The translations under genes were made by a program, and so were the position numbers. A stretch of DNA of 56,060 bases from Clostridiaceae bacterium (lineage in GTDB: Bacteria; Bacillota; Clostridia; Peptostreptococcales; T1SED10-28): positions 1 to 56,060 of the forward strand of contig PWEO01000089.1 of the NCBI GenBank assembly GCA_003553525.1, in the 5' to 3' direction. Position 1 is the first letter of the stretch. Each line of letters starts with the position of its first letter. The notes beneath the pieces were generated by a model. The model had not been told where the DNA came from. It saw nothing but the letters and a program-made list of their open reading frames with translations, and did not search any database. Positions 17,983 to 29,164 of this stretch are shown here, in pieces.

Positions 17983-18011
17983 ATTATAACATGAGATAGG
18001 ACAACTGTCAA
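17983..18011 (-). promoter_or_regulatory. Strong sigma-A promoter of smpB-ssrA
   Basis: A perfect TTGACA (18011-18006) and perfect TATAAT (17988-17983) are separated by exactly 17 bp on the minus strand. It lies between rnr and smpB and should give high, constitutive output of tmRNA. Confidence 0.85.
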
Positions 18012-18070
18012 TTTATTGAACGTTGCCCTTGCCCTCACTTTAACGTGTCTGTAAATATTGATTTGTTAGA

Positions 18071-20242
18071 TTATTTTTCAGAAATTTTCTCACTATTGTC
18101 TTGGTCACTATCTTCTGTTTCTCTATTGACCAAGCTAAAGTTCACTTCTCCTTCCATAACATTTACCTTTTCAACCTTAACCACCACAGATTCTCCAATT
18201 CGGAATTGTCGATTGGTACGCTCTCCCAAAATCTGTTGTTTTTCACGGTCATAATGATAATAATCATCAGTAAGTGAGCTTAGACGAATTAACCCTTCTA
18301 TAGTATTAGGCAGTTCTACAAAAATACCAAAGGAAGTTAAGCTGGTAATAACCCCTTCAAATTCTTCACCAATCTTGTTGGACATGTATTCTGCTTTCTT
18401 AAGGTCTACGGTCTCACGTTCGGCCGCCATAGCTTCCCTTTCTCTCGTTGAGGATTGATCTGCTACTTTCGGTAAATTCTTTTCTAGTTTTTTTAAAACA
18501 TTTTTCGATAGCTCGTTGTTTAAGTGCCATTTGATGATTCGATGAATCATCAAATCGGGATATCGACGAATTGGAGATGTAAAATGACTATAATATTCCG
18601 ATGCAAGCCCAAAGTGCCCTATATTATCTGCTGAATACTCGGCCTTTTGAAGTGATCGTAACATTAGCGTATTAAGCATTTTCTCCTCTTTTTTCCCTTT
18701 AACCTTTTCATTGATCTCTTGCAGTGCTTTAGGGTGCACCTCATTTTGGATCCCTTTTATTTGATATCCGAAATTATAAATAAAGCGGTTAAATTCCTGG
18801 ATTTCTTCAAGATCTGGTTCTTCATGAACTCTATATAAGAACGGAATCTCCAACCAGTGGTATCGTTCTGCTATGGTTTCATTACATACTAACATAAACT
18901 CTTCAATGATTCTGTTGGCGATTCTTCGCTCTTCTTCTTGGATATCCACCGGGTTCCCTTCATCATCCAAAATAATTCTAGCTTCCGGAAAATCGAAATC
19001 AATAGCTCCACGATCCATTCGTTTTTTTCGTAGAATTTCACTTAACTCTTTCATTTCTTTAAACATTTCAATATAATCCTCATACTTCTTCATCAATTCC
19101 TGGTCTTCATTTTCCAAAACATCAGAAACATCTTCATAGATTAAACGTTCCTTAGAATTAATTACACTTTCAAAAATTTCTTCATTTTTCACTTTGCCTT
19201 TAAAGTCTATCTCCATAAAAACCGATACTGCTAATTTATCTGTATTCGGATTTAGACTGCACAGGTTATTAGAAAGTTTTTCTGGAAGCATTGGAATTAC
19301 TCGATCAATTAAATAGACACTGGTCCCTCTTTCTAAAGCTTCTTCATCTAAAGGGGAGCCTTCTCTAACGTAATGAGTTACATCGGCAATATGTACCCCT
19401 AGCTTATAGTTTCCATTGTCCAATTTTTCTAAGGATACTCCATCGTCTAAATCCTTTGCATCAGCCCCATCAATGGTTACAATGGTTGTGCCTCTAAGAT
19501 CCTTTCTTCGTTTCAATTCATTTTCGGATACTCCTTGTTTAAAGTTCTCAGCTTCATTTTCCACTTTTTTTGGAAATTCCAAGGGAAGTTGATGTTGTTT
19601 GATAATTGAGAGGATATCTACTCCTTTATCTTCCTGGTAACCAAGAATTTCACTGACTTCCCCTTCCGGACTTTTTCTTCTGCCCTCAGGCCATTTGACA
19701 ATTTTACAAACAACTTTTTGACGGGTGGATGCTCCATTTTCACTACCCTTTGGAATGAAAATATCCTGCTGGATTCTTTTATCATCAGGAATAACGAACC
19801 CGAAGTTTTTACTGCTTTCATAAGTTCCTACGATTTCCGCATTACTTCTTTTAATAATTCGGATGATCTCACCTTCGGCTCGACTTGTTTCGGTCTTAGG
19901 AGACTCTATCCTACCGATAACTTTATCGTTGTTCATAGCACCATTCATTGCTCCTGGTGGAATAAAAAGATCATCACTGTCTTTTTTTTCCGAGATTAAA
20001 AACCCAAAACCCTTCGGAAAGACTTGCAATCGTCCGACCACCAAATCCAGTCGCTCCGGTACAGCATATCGGTTAGTTTTCGTTTGAATTATCAAACCTT
20101 CTTTTTCCATATCATTTAAAGCTTGGCTAAACTCTTTTTGTTGACTCTTTTCAATATTAAAGGCCTGCATCAATTCTTTTTTAAGCATCGGCTTGTAGGC
20201 CGACCTTTCCATATAATCAAGCAATTTTTCTTTGATTTTCAA
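18071..20242 (-). CDS. rnr: Ribonuclease R
   Basis: This 723-residue 3'-5' exoribonuclease has an N-terminal winged-helix domain (residues 1-65), cold-shock domains, the RNB catalytic core with the aspartate cluster in TIDGADAKDLDDGVSLEKL, and a C-terminal S1 domain (EGVITSLTSFGIFVELP) ending in an acidic-basic tail. RNase R degrades structured RNA, including the mRNA released during trans-translation, which fits its place just upstream of smpB and ssrA. Translation appears to start at TTG 20242, preceded by AAGGAGGGAAAGGA; no ATG is better placed. Confidence 0.95.
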   Translation of the reverse strand: MKIKEKLLDYMERSAYKPMLKKELMQAFNIEKSQQKEFSQALNDMEKEGLIIQTKTNRYAVPERLDLVVGRLQVFPKGFGFLISEKKDSDDLFIPPGAMNGAMNNDKVIGRIESPKTETSRAEGEIIRIIKRSNAEIVGTYESSKNFGFVIPDDKRIQQDIFIPKGSENGASTRQKVVCKIVKWPEGRRKSPEGEVSEILGYQEDKGVDILSIIKQHQLPLEFPKKVENEAENFKQGVSENELKRRKDLRGTTIVTIDGADAKDLDDGVSLEKLDNGNYKLGVHIADVTHYVREGSPLDEEALERGTSVYLIDRVIPMLPEKLSNNLCSLNPNTDKLAVSVFMEIDFKGKVKNEEIFESVINSKERLIYEDVSDVLENEDQELMKKYEDYIEMFKEMKELSEILRKKRMDRGAIDFDFPEARIILDDEGNPVDIQEEERRIANRIIEEFMLVCNETIAERYHWLEIPFLYRVHEEPDLEEIQEFNRFIYNFGYQIKGIQNEVHPKALQEINEKVKGKKEEKMLNTLMLRSLQKAEYSADNIGHFGLASEYYSHFTSPIRRYPDLMIHRIIKWHLNNELSKNVLKKLEKNLPKVADQSSTREREAMAAERETVDLKKAEYMSNKIGEEFEGVITSLTSFGIFVELPNTIEGLIRLSSLTDDYYHYDREKQQILGERTNRQFRIGESVVVKVEKVNVMEGEVNFSLVNRETEDSDQDNSEKISEK

Positions 20243-20285
20243 ATCCTTTCCCTCCTTCTTGCGACTATTCTTTTCTTAAAGTTAC

Positions 20286-20588
20286 TTACCAAATCAAATA
20301 ATAAAGCACCCCAAAGAAAACAGCCCATTGTAGTACATATATACCCGGGATTCCAATATAAAACTTCTTTTTGGAAGTTTTATGTTTAAAAATCAACATT
20401 CCAAAGGCAATACCTATAGTTCCTCCTAAAAATGCTATAAAAATTAATTTATTTTCTGTAGTCCTTCCCTTTTGTTTTTCTGCTTTTTTCTTGTCCCATC
20501 CCATAATCAAAAAACCGAATAACGTTAATAAGGTTATATAAGAATACAGGATTGGCCCATAGTTCGTAATACTATCTTGTATATTCAT
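20286..20588 (-). CDS. DUF1294 small membrane protein
   Basis: The 100-residue protein has three to four membrane helices and the DUF1294 signature: GWDKKKAEKQKGRTTENKL after the first helix, then GGTIGIAFGMLIFKHKTSKK. Biochemical function is unknown. It lies between the hppA terminator and rnr, 43 bp from rnr, and may share that transcript. The start is supported by AGGAGG a few bases upstream. Confidence 0.8.
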   Translation of the reverse strand: MNIQDSITNYGPILYSYITLLTLFGFLIMGWDKKKAEKQKGRTTENKLIFIAFLGGTIGIAFGMLIFKHKTSKKKFYIGIPGIYVLQWAVFFGVLYYLIW

Positions 20589-20604
20589 TTAACTCCTCCT
20601 ACTG

Positions 20605-20644
20605 AAAAAAGTTCCTAACCTCTGGAGATTAGGAACTTTTAAAA
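20605..20644 (-). terminator. Terminator after hppA
   Basis: AAAAGTTCCTAA and TTAGGAACTTTT form a perfect 12-bp stem around a ten-base loop, with A/T tracts on both sides. It separates hppA from the DUF1294 - rnr unit. Confidence 0.85.
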
Positions 20645-20685
20645 TCACTTGAATACTTATAAAGTTTTCACAAAAGAAAAACTTC

Positions 20686-22695
20686 TTACAGACTTAGGAG
20701 TCCGCCAATACTTAAGAATAAAGGAGCAAACACTACAGATACAATGGTCATCAACTTGATTAAAATATTGATTGAGGGTCCGGAAGTATCTTTAAAAGGA
20801 TCTCCAACAGTATCTCCAACTACTGCTGCTTTATGAGCTTCGCTTCCTTTTCCTCCATGTTCTCCGCCTTCAATGTATTTTTTTGCGTTATCCCATGCAC
20901 CACCGGCATTTGCCATCATAATGGCAAGTACAACACCTGCTGCTAGGGCTCCGGCTAGTAATCCTCCAACTGCTGCCGGTCCTAGTAAAATCCCCATTGC
21001 AATTGGAGAAGCTACAGCTAAAATTCCTGGAACAATCATTTCTCGAAGAGCAGCCTTCGTACTGATGTCTACGCAGCGAGCATAATCAGGCTTCTCTGTT
21101 CCTTCCATAATCCCAGGAAACTCTCGGAACTGTCTGCGAACTTCTCCGATCATTTCGAATGCCGCTTTACCAACAGCCTCCATGGTAAGAGCTGAGAATA
21201 AGAATGGAAGCATTCCTCCGATTAAAAGTCCGATAATAACCGTTGGCTCCGTTACACTAATTCCTACTTCTGTTAATTGAACAGCCTCTGTATATGTTGC
21301 AAATAGTGCGAGTGCAGTTAATGCGGCAGAACCGATAGCAAAACCTTTACCAATTGCTGCAGTGGTATTTCCAACTGCATCTAATTTATCCGTTGTTTCA
21401 CGAACTTCCGGCGGCAAATCGCACATTTCTGCGATTCCACCAGCGTTATCCGCAATTGGGCCATAAGCATCTACTGCTACGGTCATTCCAGTTGTAGCAA
21501 GCATTCCGACTGCTGCTAGTGCAATACCGTATAACCCGGCAGAGCTATAAGCAACAAAAATACCGATGCAAATGAAAATAATTGGTATAGCTGTGGATAG
21601 CATACCTACCGATAGGCCACTAATAATTGTAGTTGCTGCTCCAGTTTCTGCTTGATTTGCAATTTTTTTCACATAACCATATTTTTCAGAAGTATATACT
21701 TCTGTTAATTGACCAATAAGCATTCCGACTACAAGTCCGGCAACAATCGCTACAAAAGGACCTGTGGCATCAAGTAAAAAGTTACTTAAAAAGAAAGCTA
21801 CAACAACGGTAATAATTCCGCTAACCCATGTTCCTGCTTTTAGAGATTTTTGTGGATCTCTTCCATCTTTCCCTTTTACAAAAAAGGTTCCGACAATGGA
21901 TGCTAAAATCCCTGTTGCAGCCAGTAGCAATGGGAACATAGCTCCCTCAAGACCAAAAGCTAAAAGACCTAATGCAATGGCTGAAATAATAGATCCTACA
22001 TAGGATTCGAAAAGATCAGCTCCCATTCCCGCAACATCTCCAACATTATCTCCCACGTTGTCCGCAATAGTTGCAGGATTACGTGGATCGTCTTCAGGGA
22101 TTCCCGCTTCAACTTTTCCTACTAAATCCGCGCCGACATCCGCAGCCTTAGTATAAATTCCGCCACCAACACGACCGAATAACGCAATGGATGATGCACC
22201 GAAAGCAAATCCGGTTATAATTTGAGCCGCAGATTCAGCCCCCTGAGAAGCTTCCAATAAAAAGAAAAGTCCTCCGACTCCAAGCAGTCCTAAACCAACT
22301 ACGCTCATTCCCATAACTGCTCCACCGGAGAAAGCAACATCTAAAGCTTTGTTAATGCCACTAACTCGAGCAGCATTGGCAGTACGAACATTTGCCATGG
22401 TTGCTACCTGCATACCGAAAAAACCGGCTAGACCTGAGAAAAGAGCACCAATAATGAAACAAATGGCTGTAAGCCAGTTTACCCCGAATCCTAAAACAAC
22501 AAATACAATTGCTACAAAAATAGCTAACGCTTTATACTCTCTTGTTAAAAATGCCATGGATCCCTCATGTATGTAAGCTGCTATCTCTTTCATACGATCG
22601 GTTCCCGCATCTACTTTTTTCACTTTGGCTGTTAAAAAGTAGGCAAAAATAAGCGCAACAACACCTAAAAGTGGTGCTATAAGTACAATTTCCAT
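20686..22695 (-). CDS. hppA: Membrane-bound ion-translocating pyrophosphatase
   Basis: The 669-residue, about 16-helix protein couples pyrophosphate hydrolysis to sodium and/or proton export. The substrate site is seen in [22 protein letters not shown] and [20 protein letters not shown], and in the later DNAGGIAEM and [13 protein letters not shown]. The diagnostic [10 protein letters not shown] has alanine where potassium-independent enzymes carry lysine, so it is the potassium-dependent class, which includes sodium pumps. It follows secG by 31 bp. Such pumps save energy in amino-acid fermenters. The ion pumped is not proven by sequence. Confidence 0.95.
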   Translation of the reverse strand: MEIVLIAPLLGVVALIFAYFLTAKVKKVDAGTDRMKEIAAYIHEGSMAFLTREYKALAIFVAIVFVVLGFGVNWLTAICFIIGALFSGLAGFFGMQVATMANVRTANAARVSGINKALDVAFSGGAVMGMSVVGLGLLGVGGLFFLLEASQGAESAAQIITGFAFGASSIALFGRVGGGIYTKAADVGADLVGKVEAGIPEDDPRNPATIADNVGDNVGDVAGMGADLFESYVGSIISAIALGLLAFGLEGAMFPLLLAATGILASIVGTFFVKGKDGRDPQKSLKAGTWVSGIITVVVAFFLSNFLLDATGPFVAIVAGLVVGMLIGQLTEVYTSEKYGYVKKIANQAETGAATTIISGLSVGMLSTAIPIIFICIGIFVAYSSAGLYGIALAAVGMLATTGMTVAVDAYGPIADNAGGIAEMCDLPPEVRETTDKLDAVGNTTAAIGKGFAIGSAALTALALFATYTEAVQLTEVGISVTEPTVIIGLLIGGMLPFLFSALTMEAVGKAAFEMIGEVRRQFREFPGIMEGTEKPDYARCVDISTKAALREMIVPGILAVASPIAMGILLGPAAVGGLLAGALAAGVVLAIMMANAGGAWDNAKKYIEGGEHGGKGSEAHKAAVVGDTVGDPFKDTSGPSINILIKLMTIVSVVFAPLFLSIGGLLSL

Positions 22696-22726
22696 TAATA
22701 TTCCTCCTTCACCTTATGAAATTTTA

Positions 22727-22954
22727 TTATTGTATTGCTACAAGGGCTAATGCAATTCCTATAAACAGTACTGCTGCTACGGTTGTTGCTTTATTTAGTA
22801 ATGATTCATATCCTTTACCTTTTCTACCCATTAATTGTTCTGCGCCCCCGGATATCGAACCAGATAATCCTGCACTTTTCCCAGATTGTAACAAAATACT
22901 TGCAATTAGAACTAAGGATACTACAACCTGTCCAACCATTAATGCTAATCTCAT
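22727..22954 (-). CDS. secG: SecG preprotein translocase subunit
   Basis: This 75-residue protein has two membrane helices joined by the SecG loop (LLQSGKSAGLSGSISGGAEQL). It assists SecYE in protein export. ATG 22954 follows AGGAGGTGGAGGAA; the slightly earlier GTG would overlap that site and was rejected. Its usual Firmicute neighbour rnr is separated here by hppA and a DUF1294 gene. Confidence 0.92.
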   Translation of the reverse strand: MRLALMVGQVVVSLVLIASILLQSGKSAGLSGSISGGAEQLMGRKGKGYESLLNKATTVAAVLFIGIALALVAIQ

Positions 22955-22989
22955 TTCCTCCACCTCCTATATATGTTCTTAACATAGTT

Positions 22990-23018
22990 ATTCTATCATA
23001 GACAACTGTTAAAATCAA
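22990..23018 (-). promoter_or_regulatory. Predicted promoter of secG-hppA
   Basis: TTGATT (23018-23013) and TAGAAT (22995-22990) on the minus strand are 17 bp apart, just downstream of the eno terminator. Confidence 0.5.
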
Positions 23019-23063
23019 TGGAATTGTTTCGATGATTCGATTAACCTTTAAAGATAAAATCAT

Positions 23064-23097
23064 GAAAAACCAACCTCTTTCAAAGAGGTTGGTTTTA
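23064..23097. terminator. Hairpin terminator in the secG leader region
   Basis: AAAACCAACCTCTTT and AGAGGTTGGTTTT form a near-perfect stem with flanking A and T tracts. It lies upstream of secG on the minus strand and downstream of eno, so it most likely ends the glycolytic transcript. Confidence 0.75.
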
Positions 23098-23165
23098 GCA
23101 ATCAAATAATCTTCTGAGAAAAATTTTCTGAAAGGTCATGTCACTTTTTATTAATTCATCAGTAG

Positions 23166-24482
<1,317 letters not shown>

Positions 24483-24514
24483 TTATATATATTTCTATAT
24501 AGATTTGAAACCTT

Positions 24515-26041
24515 TTATTGATTTTTTATTAAGCTCTCTCCTGTCATTTCCTTGGGCTTCGGCAGTTCTAAAAGATCCAGGATTGTTGGAGCAAGATCAC
24601 ATAAGCTCCCAGGACCGGAAAGGCTTTTCTTTAGTTTCTGTATTAAAATAAAAGGTACTTGATTCGTTGTGTGGGAAGTAATCGGTTTTTGGTTTTTCAA
24701 ATCATACATTTCTTCTGCGTTTCCATGATCTGCGGTCATTAAGACTACTCCATTAATCTCCAGCACTTTTTGTACAATTCGGTGCATTTCTCGGTCCACG
24801 GTATTCAAGGCTTTGATTAAGGCATTCATATCCCCTGTATGACCTACCATATCAGGATTTGCATAATTAATGACGATAAAGTCATAAGGATTGTTTTCTA
24901 ATTTCTCCATCAATGTATCCGTAACTTCCTTTGCACTCATTTCCGGTTTTAAATCGTAGGTTGCTACTTTCGGAGAGGGGACTAGTGCCCGTTCCTCCAT
25001 GGCATTTTCCTTTTCTACTCCACCATTAAAAAAATAGGTTACATGGGCATACTTCTCAGTTTCCGCAATTCGCAACTGGGAAAAGTTGTGTTGACTTAAG
25101 TATTCGCCAAGGGTTTTGTCGAGCTTTGTAGGGGGATATAAGACCGGTACAGTTTTATAATTTTTATCATATTGAGTCATAGTCACATAATGTAAATTTA
25201 AGTTTTTTTCCACCGGAAATTCAGAAAAATTTTCTTCCGTTAGTGCCCTAGTCATTTGTCTTGCCCTGTCTGCACGAAAATTAAAGAACAATAACCCATC
25301 ATTCTTTTCGATCTTTCCATCAACACCGGAAACAACCAGCGGGGTCATGAACTCATCGTTCATTCCTTCTTCATAAGCTTGTTTTATACCTAATTTAGGA
25401 TCCAGTACCTCTTTTCCTATACCATAGACTAATGCTTTGTAAGCTCTTTCAGTGCGTTCCCATCGTAAGTCCCGGTCCATTGCATAATATCGTCCTGTTA
25501 CTGTTGCAATTTCTCCAATACCAATTTCCTTGATTTTTTCTTCCAACTCATGGATGTAGTCTTTAGCACTTTTCGGAGGTGTATCCCGACCATCTAGAAA
25601 GCAGTGAACATAAACTTTCTTTAATCCTTTCTCTTTGGCAATCTTCAAGAGCTCATATAAATGGGTATTATGGCTATGAACCCCACCGTCGGATAATAAA
25701 CCGAGAAGGTGTAACTTTTGATCCTCATTCCTAACATAATTTGTCAAGCTTTTCAGTCGTGGGTTCTCTTTTAATCGATCTTCCCGTATATCTTTGGAGA
25801 TCCTAGTGAGTTCTTGATAAACCACACGACCTGCTCCGATATTTAAGTGTCCAACTTCAGAGTTTCCCATTTGTCCTTCCGGCAAACCCACAGCCTCTCC
25901 ACTGGCCTGTAATGTGGTGTTGGGATAGTTGTTCATATAGTACTGTAGATTTTTCATATCCGCCTGCTTTACCCCGTTACCTTCACTCTCATCTCTTAAT
26001 CCCAAGCCGTCCAAAATCATAAGCATTATTGGTTTTTTCAT
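24515..26041 (-). CDS. gpmI: 2,3-bisphosphoglycerate-independent phosphoglycerate mutase
   Basis: The 508-residue manganese enzyme interconverts 3- and 2-phosphoglycerate. D11 (ILDGLG) and the phosphoserine nucleophile S61 (MGNSEVGHLNIGAGR) are present, as is the FLDGRDTPPKSA motif and the metal-binding ADHGNAE near residue 440. ATG 26041 follows GTGAGGATTTTT, so four upstream codons were dropped. It lies 15 bp after tpiA and 59 bp before eno in the glycolytic operon. Confidence 0.97.
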   Translation of the reverse strand: MKKPIMLMILDGLGLRDESEGNGVKQADMKNLQYYMNNYPNTTLQASGEAVGLPEGQMGNSEVGHLNIGAGRVVYQELTRISKDIREDRLKENPRLKSLTNYVRNEDQKLHLLGLLSDGGVHSHNTHLYELLKIAKEKGLKKVYVHCFLDGRDTPPKSAKDYIHELEEKIKEIGIGEIATVTGRYYAMDRDLRWERTERAYKALVYGIGKEVLDPKLGIKQAYEEGMNDEFMTPLVVSGVDGKIEKNDGLLFFNFRADRARQMTRALTEENFSEFPVEKNLNLHYVTMTQYDKNYKTVPVLYPPTKLDKTLGEYLSQHNFSQLRIAETEKYAHVTYFFNGGVEKENAMEERALVPSPKVATYDLKPEMSAKEVTDTLMEKLENNPYDFIVINYANPDMVGHTGDMNALIKALNTVDREMHRIVQKVLEINGVVLMTADHGNAEEMYDLKNQKPITSHTTNQVPFILIQKLKKSLSGPGSLCDLAPTILDLLELPKPKEMTGESLIKNQ

Positions 26042-26056
26042 AAAAATCCTCACTTT

Positions 26057-26803
26057 CTAGAAATTCACTATTTCAATAAAATCCTTTGGTTTAAGACTGG
26101 CTCCTCCAACTAAGGCACCATCGATATCCGCTTGATTCATTATTTCTTCAACGTTTGCAGGCTTTACACTGCCCCCGTATTGAATAATGATCTCTTCAGA
26201 TATTGCCTCGGTAAAAAGCTCTTTCAGTATCGAACGTACAAATGAAGCCATCTCATTAGCATCTTCCGGTGAGGCAGTCTTGCCGGTTCCAATAGCCCAT
26301 ACCGGTTCATAGGCTACAATAACCTTCGAAGCCTCATTCTTTGAGACATTATCAAAGCCCTTAATCAATTGATCTTTAACAATTTCGAAAGCTTTCTTGT
26401 CTTCTCGTTCCTCTAAGGTCTCTCCCACACACAGAATGGGTCGAAGGCCTTTCTCCAAGGCTTTTACGACTTTTTTATTAATGATTTCATCCTTTTCATT
26501 AAATATTTGTCGCCTCTCGGAATGGCCCAGAATGACAAAGTCCACACCTAAGTCTAATAGCATCTCCGCAGAAACTTCTCCGGTAAATGCCCCTTCATCT
26601 TCCCAAGACATATTCTGTGCTCCCAGTTTTACAGAAGAGTTGCTAAGCATCTGTGCAGCGGATGCCAGCGACGTAAAGGTTGGACATATGACGACTTCTA
26701 CCTCAGTCTCACCCATTAATTTTTCAAACTCTTGAATGAATTTTTTCGTCTCATCATTATTTTTGTTCATTTTCCAATTTCCTGCAATCACAGGTACTCT
26801 CAT
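26057..26803 (-). CDS. tpiA: Triosephosphate isomerase
   Basis: The 248-residue TIM barrel interconverts dihydroxyacetone phosphate and glyceraldehyde 3-phosphate. Catalytic residues K11 (GNWKMNK), H94 (ILGHSERR) and E166 (AYEPVWAIGTGKTA) are all present, as are the C-terminal phosphate-binding GGSVKP and GGASLK loops. GGAGAGGTGATGAAACA precedes the ATG. It is third after gap and pgk in the operon. Confidence 0.98.
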   Translation of the reverse strand: MRVPVIAGNWKMNKNNDETKKFIQEFEKLMGETEVEVVICPTFTSLASAAQMLSNSSVKLGAQNMSWEDEGAFTGEVSAEMLLDLGVDFVILGHSERRQIFNEKDEIINKKVVKALEKGLRPILCVGETLEEREDKKAFEIVKDQLIKGFDNVSKNEASKVIVAYEPVWAIGTGKTASPEDANEMASFVRSILKELFTEAISEEIIIQYGGSVKPANVEEIMNQADIDGALVGGASLKPKDFIEIVNF

Positions 26804-26844
26804 TGTTTCATCACCTCTCCTTTGCTGTAGTCCTATTTGTTTGT

Positions 26845-28035
26845 TTATTTGTCTTCGATGCTGTCAATTCCCGGGAGGATTTTTCCTTCTAGAAGCTCAA
26901 GAGAGGCTCCCCCACCGGTGGAAATATGACTCATTTCATTCGCCAATTGAAATTTCTCTACGGCGGCAGCACTGTCTCCGCCTCCAATAATTGTTACCCC
27001 TTTGCTTTTGGCCAAACTCTCGGCCATGGTTTTTGTACCTTTTTCATAGCTGGACATTTCAAACACGCCCATGGGACCATTCCAGATGATTGTGTTTGCC
27101 TTTTGTATGGTTTCATCGAATAAAGCAATGGAAATCTCACCAATATCCAGTCCCATTGTGTCATTGGGAATGTTTTTCACGTCCACGGTCCAATGTTCAG
27201 CGCTATTATCGAACTCTTTTGCAACCACGGTATCTACGGGAAGAATTAGCTCAACTCCTTGACTTCTGGCATTTTGCATTAGCTCCTTTGCCAAAATGAT
27301 TTTATCTTCTTCAAGGATGGATTTCCCAACATCGTAGCCCTTTGCTTTAAGGAAGGTATACGCCATACCTCCCCCGATGATCAGTTGATCTACTTTTCCT
27401 AAGAGATTTTTAATAACCCCGATTTTATCCGATACCTTAGCACCGCCTATGATGGCAACAAAAGGTCTTTTAGGGTTTTCCAGGGTCTTTGTGAAAAACT
27501 CCAACTCTTTTTCCACGAGAAATCCTACGGCGGAAGGCAAATTTTTCGCTAAACCGAAGTTGGACGCATGCGCTCTATGAGATGTGCCAAATGCATCATT
27601 TACGTATAAGTCTCCCATAGAGGCTAAATCCTTAGCAAATGTCTCATCGTTCTCGGTTTCTTCTTTCCGAAAACGAATGTTCTCCAACAAACCGATATCT
27701 CCCTCATTCATTTTTAGAACTTCTCTTTTCGTCTGATCACTGATGACCTTTTCATCTGAATAGAAAACAACCTCAGTGTTTAGTAGTTTTTCTAAGCGCT
27801 TCGCCACCGGTTTCAATGAAAGTTTCGAATCAAATTTCCCTTTAGGTCTTCCTAAGTGGGATATCAAAAGAACTTTTCCACCTTGATCTTTCAAATATTC
27901 TATCGTTTCTATTGCACCTTGAATTCGTCGGTCATCGGTAATATCTCCTTGATCATCCAGAGGGACATTAAAATCACAACGAAGCAGGATGCTTTTCCCT
28001 TTGATTTGTAAATCTTTTAAGGTTTTTTTATTCAT
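26845..28035 (-). CDS. pgk: Phosphoglycerate kinase
   Basis: The 396-residue kinase makes ATP from 1,3-bisphosphoglycerate. N-terminal LLRCDFNVPL, the basic patch SHLGRPKG, NDAFGTSHRAHAS and the C-terminal GGGDSAAAVEK nucleotide loop are visible. CAAAGGAGGATATT precedes the ATG. It follows gap by 35 bp. Confidence 0.98.
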   Translation of the reverse strand: MNKKTLKDLQIKGKSILLRCDFNVPLDDQGDITDDRRIQGAIETIEYLKDQGGKVLLISHLGRPKGKFDSKLSLKPVAKRLEKLLNTEVVFYSDEKVISDQTKREVLKMNEGDIGLLENIRFRKEETENDETFAKDLASMGDLYVNDAFGTSHRAHASNFGLAKNLPSAVGFLVEKELEFFTKTLENPKRPFVAIIGGAKVSDKIGVIKNLLGKVDQLIIGGGMAYTFLKAKGYDVGKSILEEDKIILAKELMQNARSQGVELILPVDTVVAKEFDNSAEHWTVDVKNIPNDTMGLDIGEISIALFDETIQKANTIIWNGPMGVFEMSSYEKGTKTMAESLAKSKGVTIIGGGDSAAAVEKFQLANEMSHISTGGGASLELLEGKILPGIDSIEDK

Positions 28036-28070
28036 AATATCCTCCTTTGAAAATCATAGCTTTTATTTCA

Positions 28071-29075
28071 TTATTCCTTTGAGAACATGTAATCTACCAA
28101 ATCCACCACTCTTACAGAATAACCCCACTCATTATCATACCAGGCAATTATTTTAATCAGGTTATCCTGCATAACATCCGTAGATAAACCATCAATAATC
28201 GTGGAAAAATCACTTTTTATATAGTCTGCAGACACTAAGGGTTCATCAGAGTAATCAAGAATACCTTTTAGTTCATTATCAGCAGCCTTTTTAAACATTT
28301 CATTCACTGCTTTTTTATCAGTTCTTTTTTCGACTTCAACAACTAAATCCACTACCGATACTGTTGGTGTGGGAACCCGCATAGCCATTCCCGTTAATTT
28401 TCCTTTCAACTGAGGGAGTACTAAAGAAACCGCCTCTGCTGCGCCTGTAGTGGTTGGAATGATGGACAACGCCGCAGCCCTTGCTCGTCGTAGATCTTTA
28501 TGGGGAAGATCTAAAATATTTTGATCATTCGTGTAAGAATGGATGGTAGTCATAATTCCTCTTTTTATAGTAAAGTGATCGTCTAAAAGCTTTGCAAAGG
28601 GTGCTAAACAGTTGGTGGTACAAGAAGCGTTTGATACGACATTATGCTTACTTGCATCGTAATCCTTTTCATTAACTCCCATTACCAAAGTAATGTCTTC
28701 ATTTTTTGCCGGTGCAGTAATAATTACTTTTCGAGCTCCTGCTTTTATATGAAGGGTTGCTTCTTCCTTAGATCGAAAAATTCCTGTGGATTCAATAACC
28801 AAATCTATACCAAGATCTTTCCACGGTAAATTTTCAGGATTTTTCTCAGCAAAGATTTTGATTTCTTTTCCGTTAATTACCAGTGCGCTTTCATGGACTT
28901 CCATTTTCTCAGTCATTTTTCCATAAACACTGTCATGTTTCAATAGATGTCCTAAGGTTTTTGCGTCAGTTAAATCATTAATAGCCACGATCTCCCAGTC
29001 TAATTTCTTTTCTAGATAAGATTTTAAAACATTTCTTCCAATTCTTCCAAAACCATTGATTGCTACTTTTTTCAT
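28071..29075 (-). CDS. gap: Glyceraldehyde-3-phosphate dehydrogenase (NAD type)
   Basis: The 334-residue enzyme oxidises glyceraldehyde 3-phosphate. The Rossmann motif GFGRIGRN, D34 (NDLTD), which favours NAD over NADP, the active-site C152 in [12 protein letters not shown], and the phosphate-binding TTTGAAEAV and WYDNEWGYS stretches are all seen. TAAGGAGGATTATT precedes the ATG. It is the first glycolytic gene after rpoN, 89 bp downstream of it. Confidence 0.97.
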   Translation of the reverse strand: MKKVAINGFGRIGRNVLKSYLEKKLDWEIVAINDLTDAKTLGHLLKHDSVYGKMTEKMEVHESALVINGKEIKIFAEKNPENLPWKDLGIDLVIESTGIFRSKEEATLHIKAGARKVIITAPAKNEDITLVMGVNEKDYDASKHNVVSNASCTTNCLAPFAKLLDDHFTIKRGIMTTIHSYTNDQNILDLPHKDLRRARAAALSIIPTTTGAAEAVSLVLPQLKGKLTGMAMRVPTPTVSVVDLVVEVEKRTDKKAVNEMFKKAADNELKGILDYSDEPLVSADYIKSDFSTIIDGLSTDVMQDNLIKIIAWYDNEWGYSVRVVDLVDYMFSKE

Positions 29076-29164
29076 AATAATCCTCCTTAGAATTTAATAT
29101 CACTTTATCTATTATATAAATAAGGATAGAGTGCTAATTTAATTTTCGAAGTAGAAAGCATTCT

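Noticed and set aside
22716-23105. Several ORFs of 70-93 codons around secG
   Set aside because: They are alternative-frame shadows of secG and its leader; only the secG frame has motifs and a ribosome site.
29129-29137. GAGTGCTAA upstream of gap, one half of a CIRCE (HrcA) operator
   Set aside because: The second half with a nine-base spacer is missing, so there is no operator.
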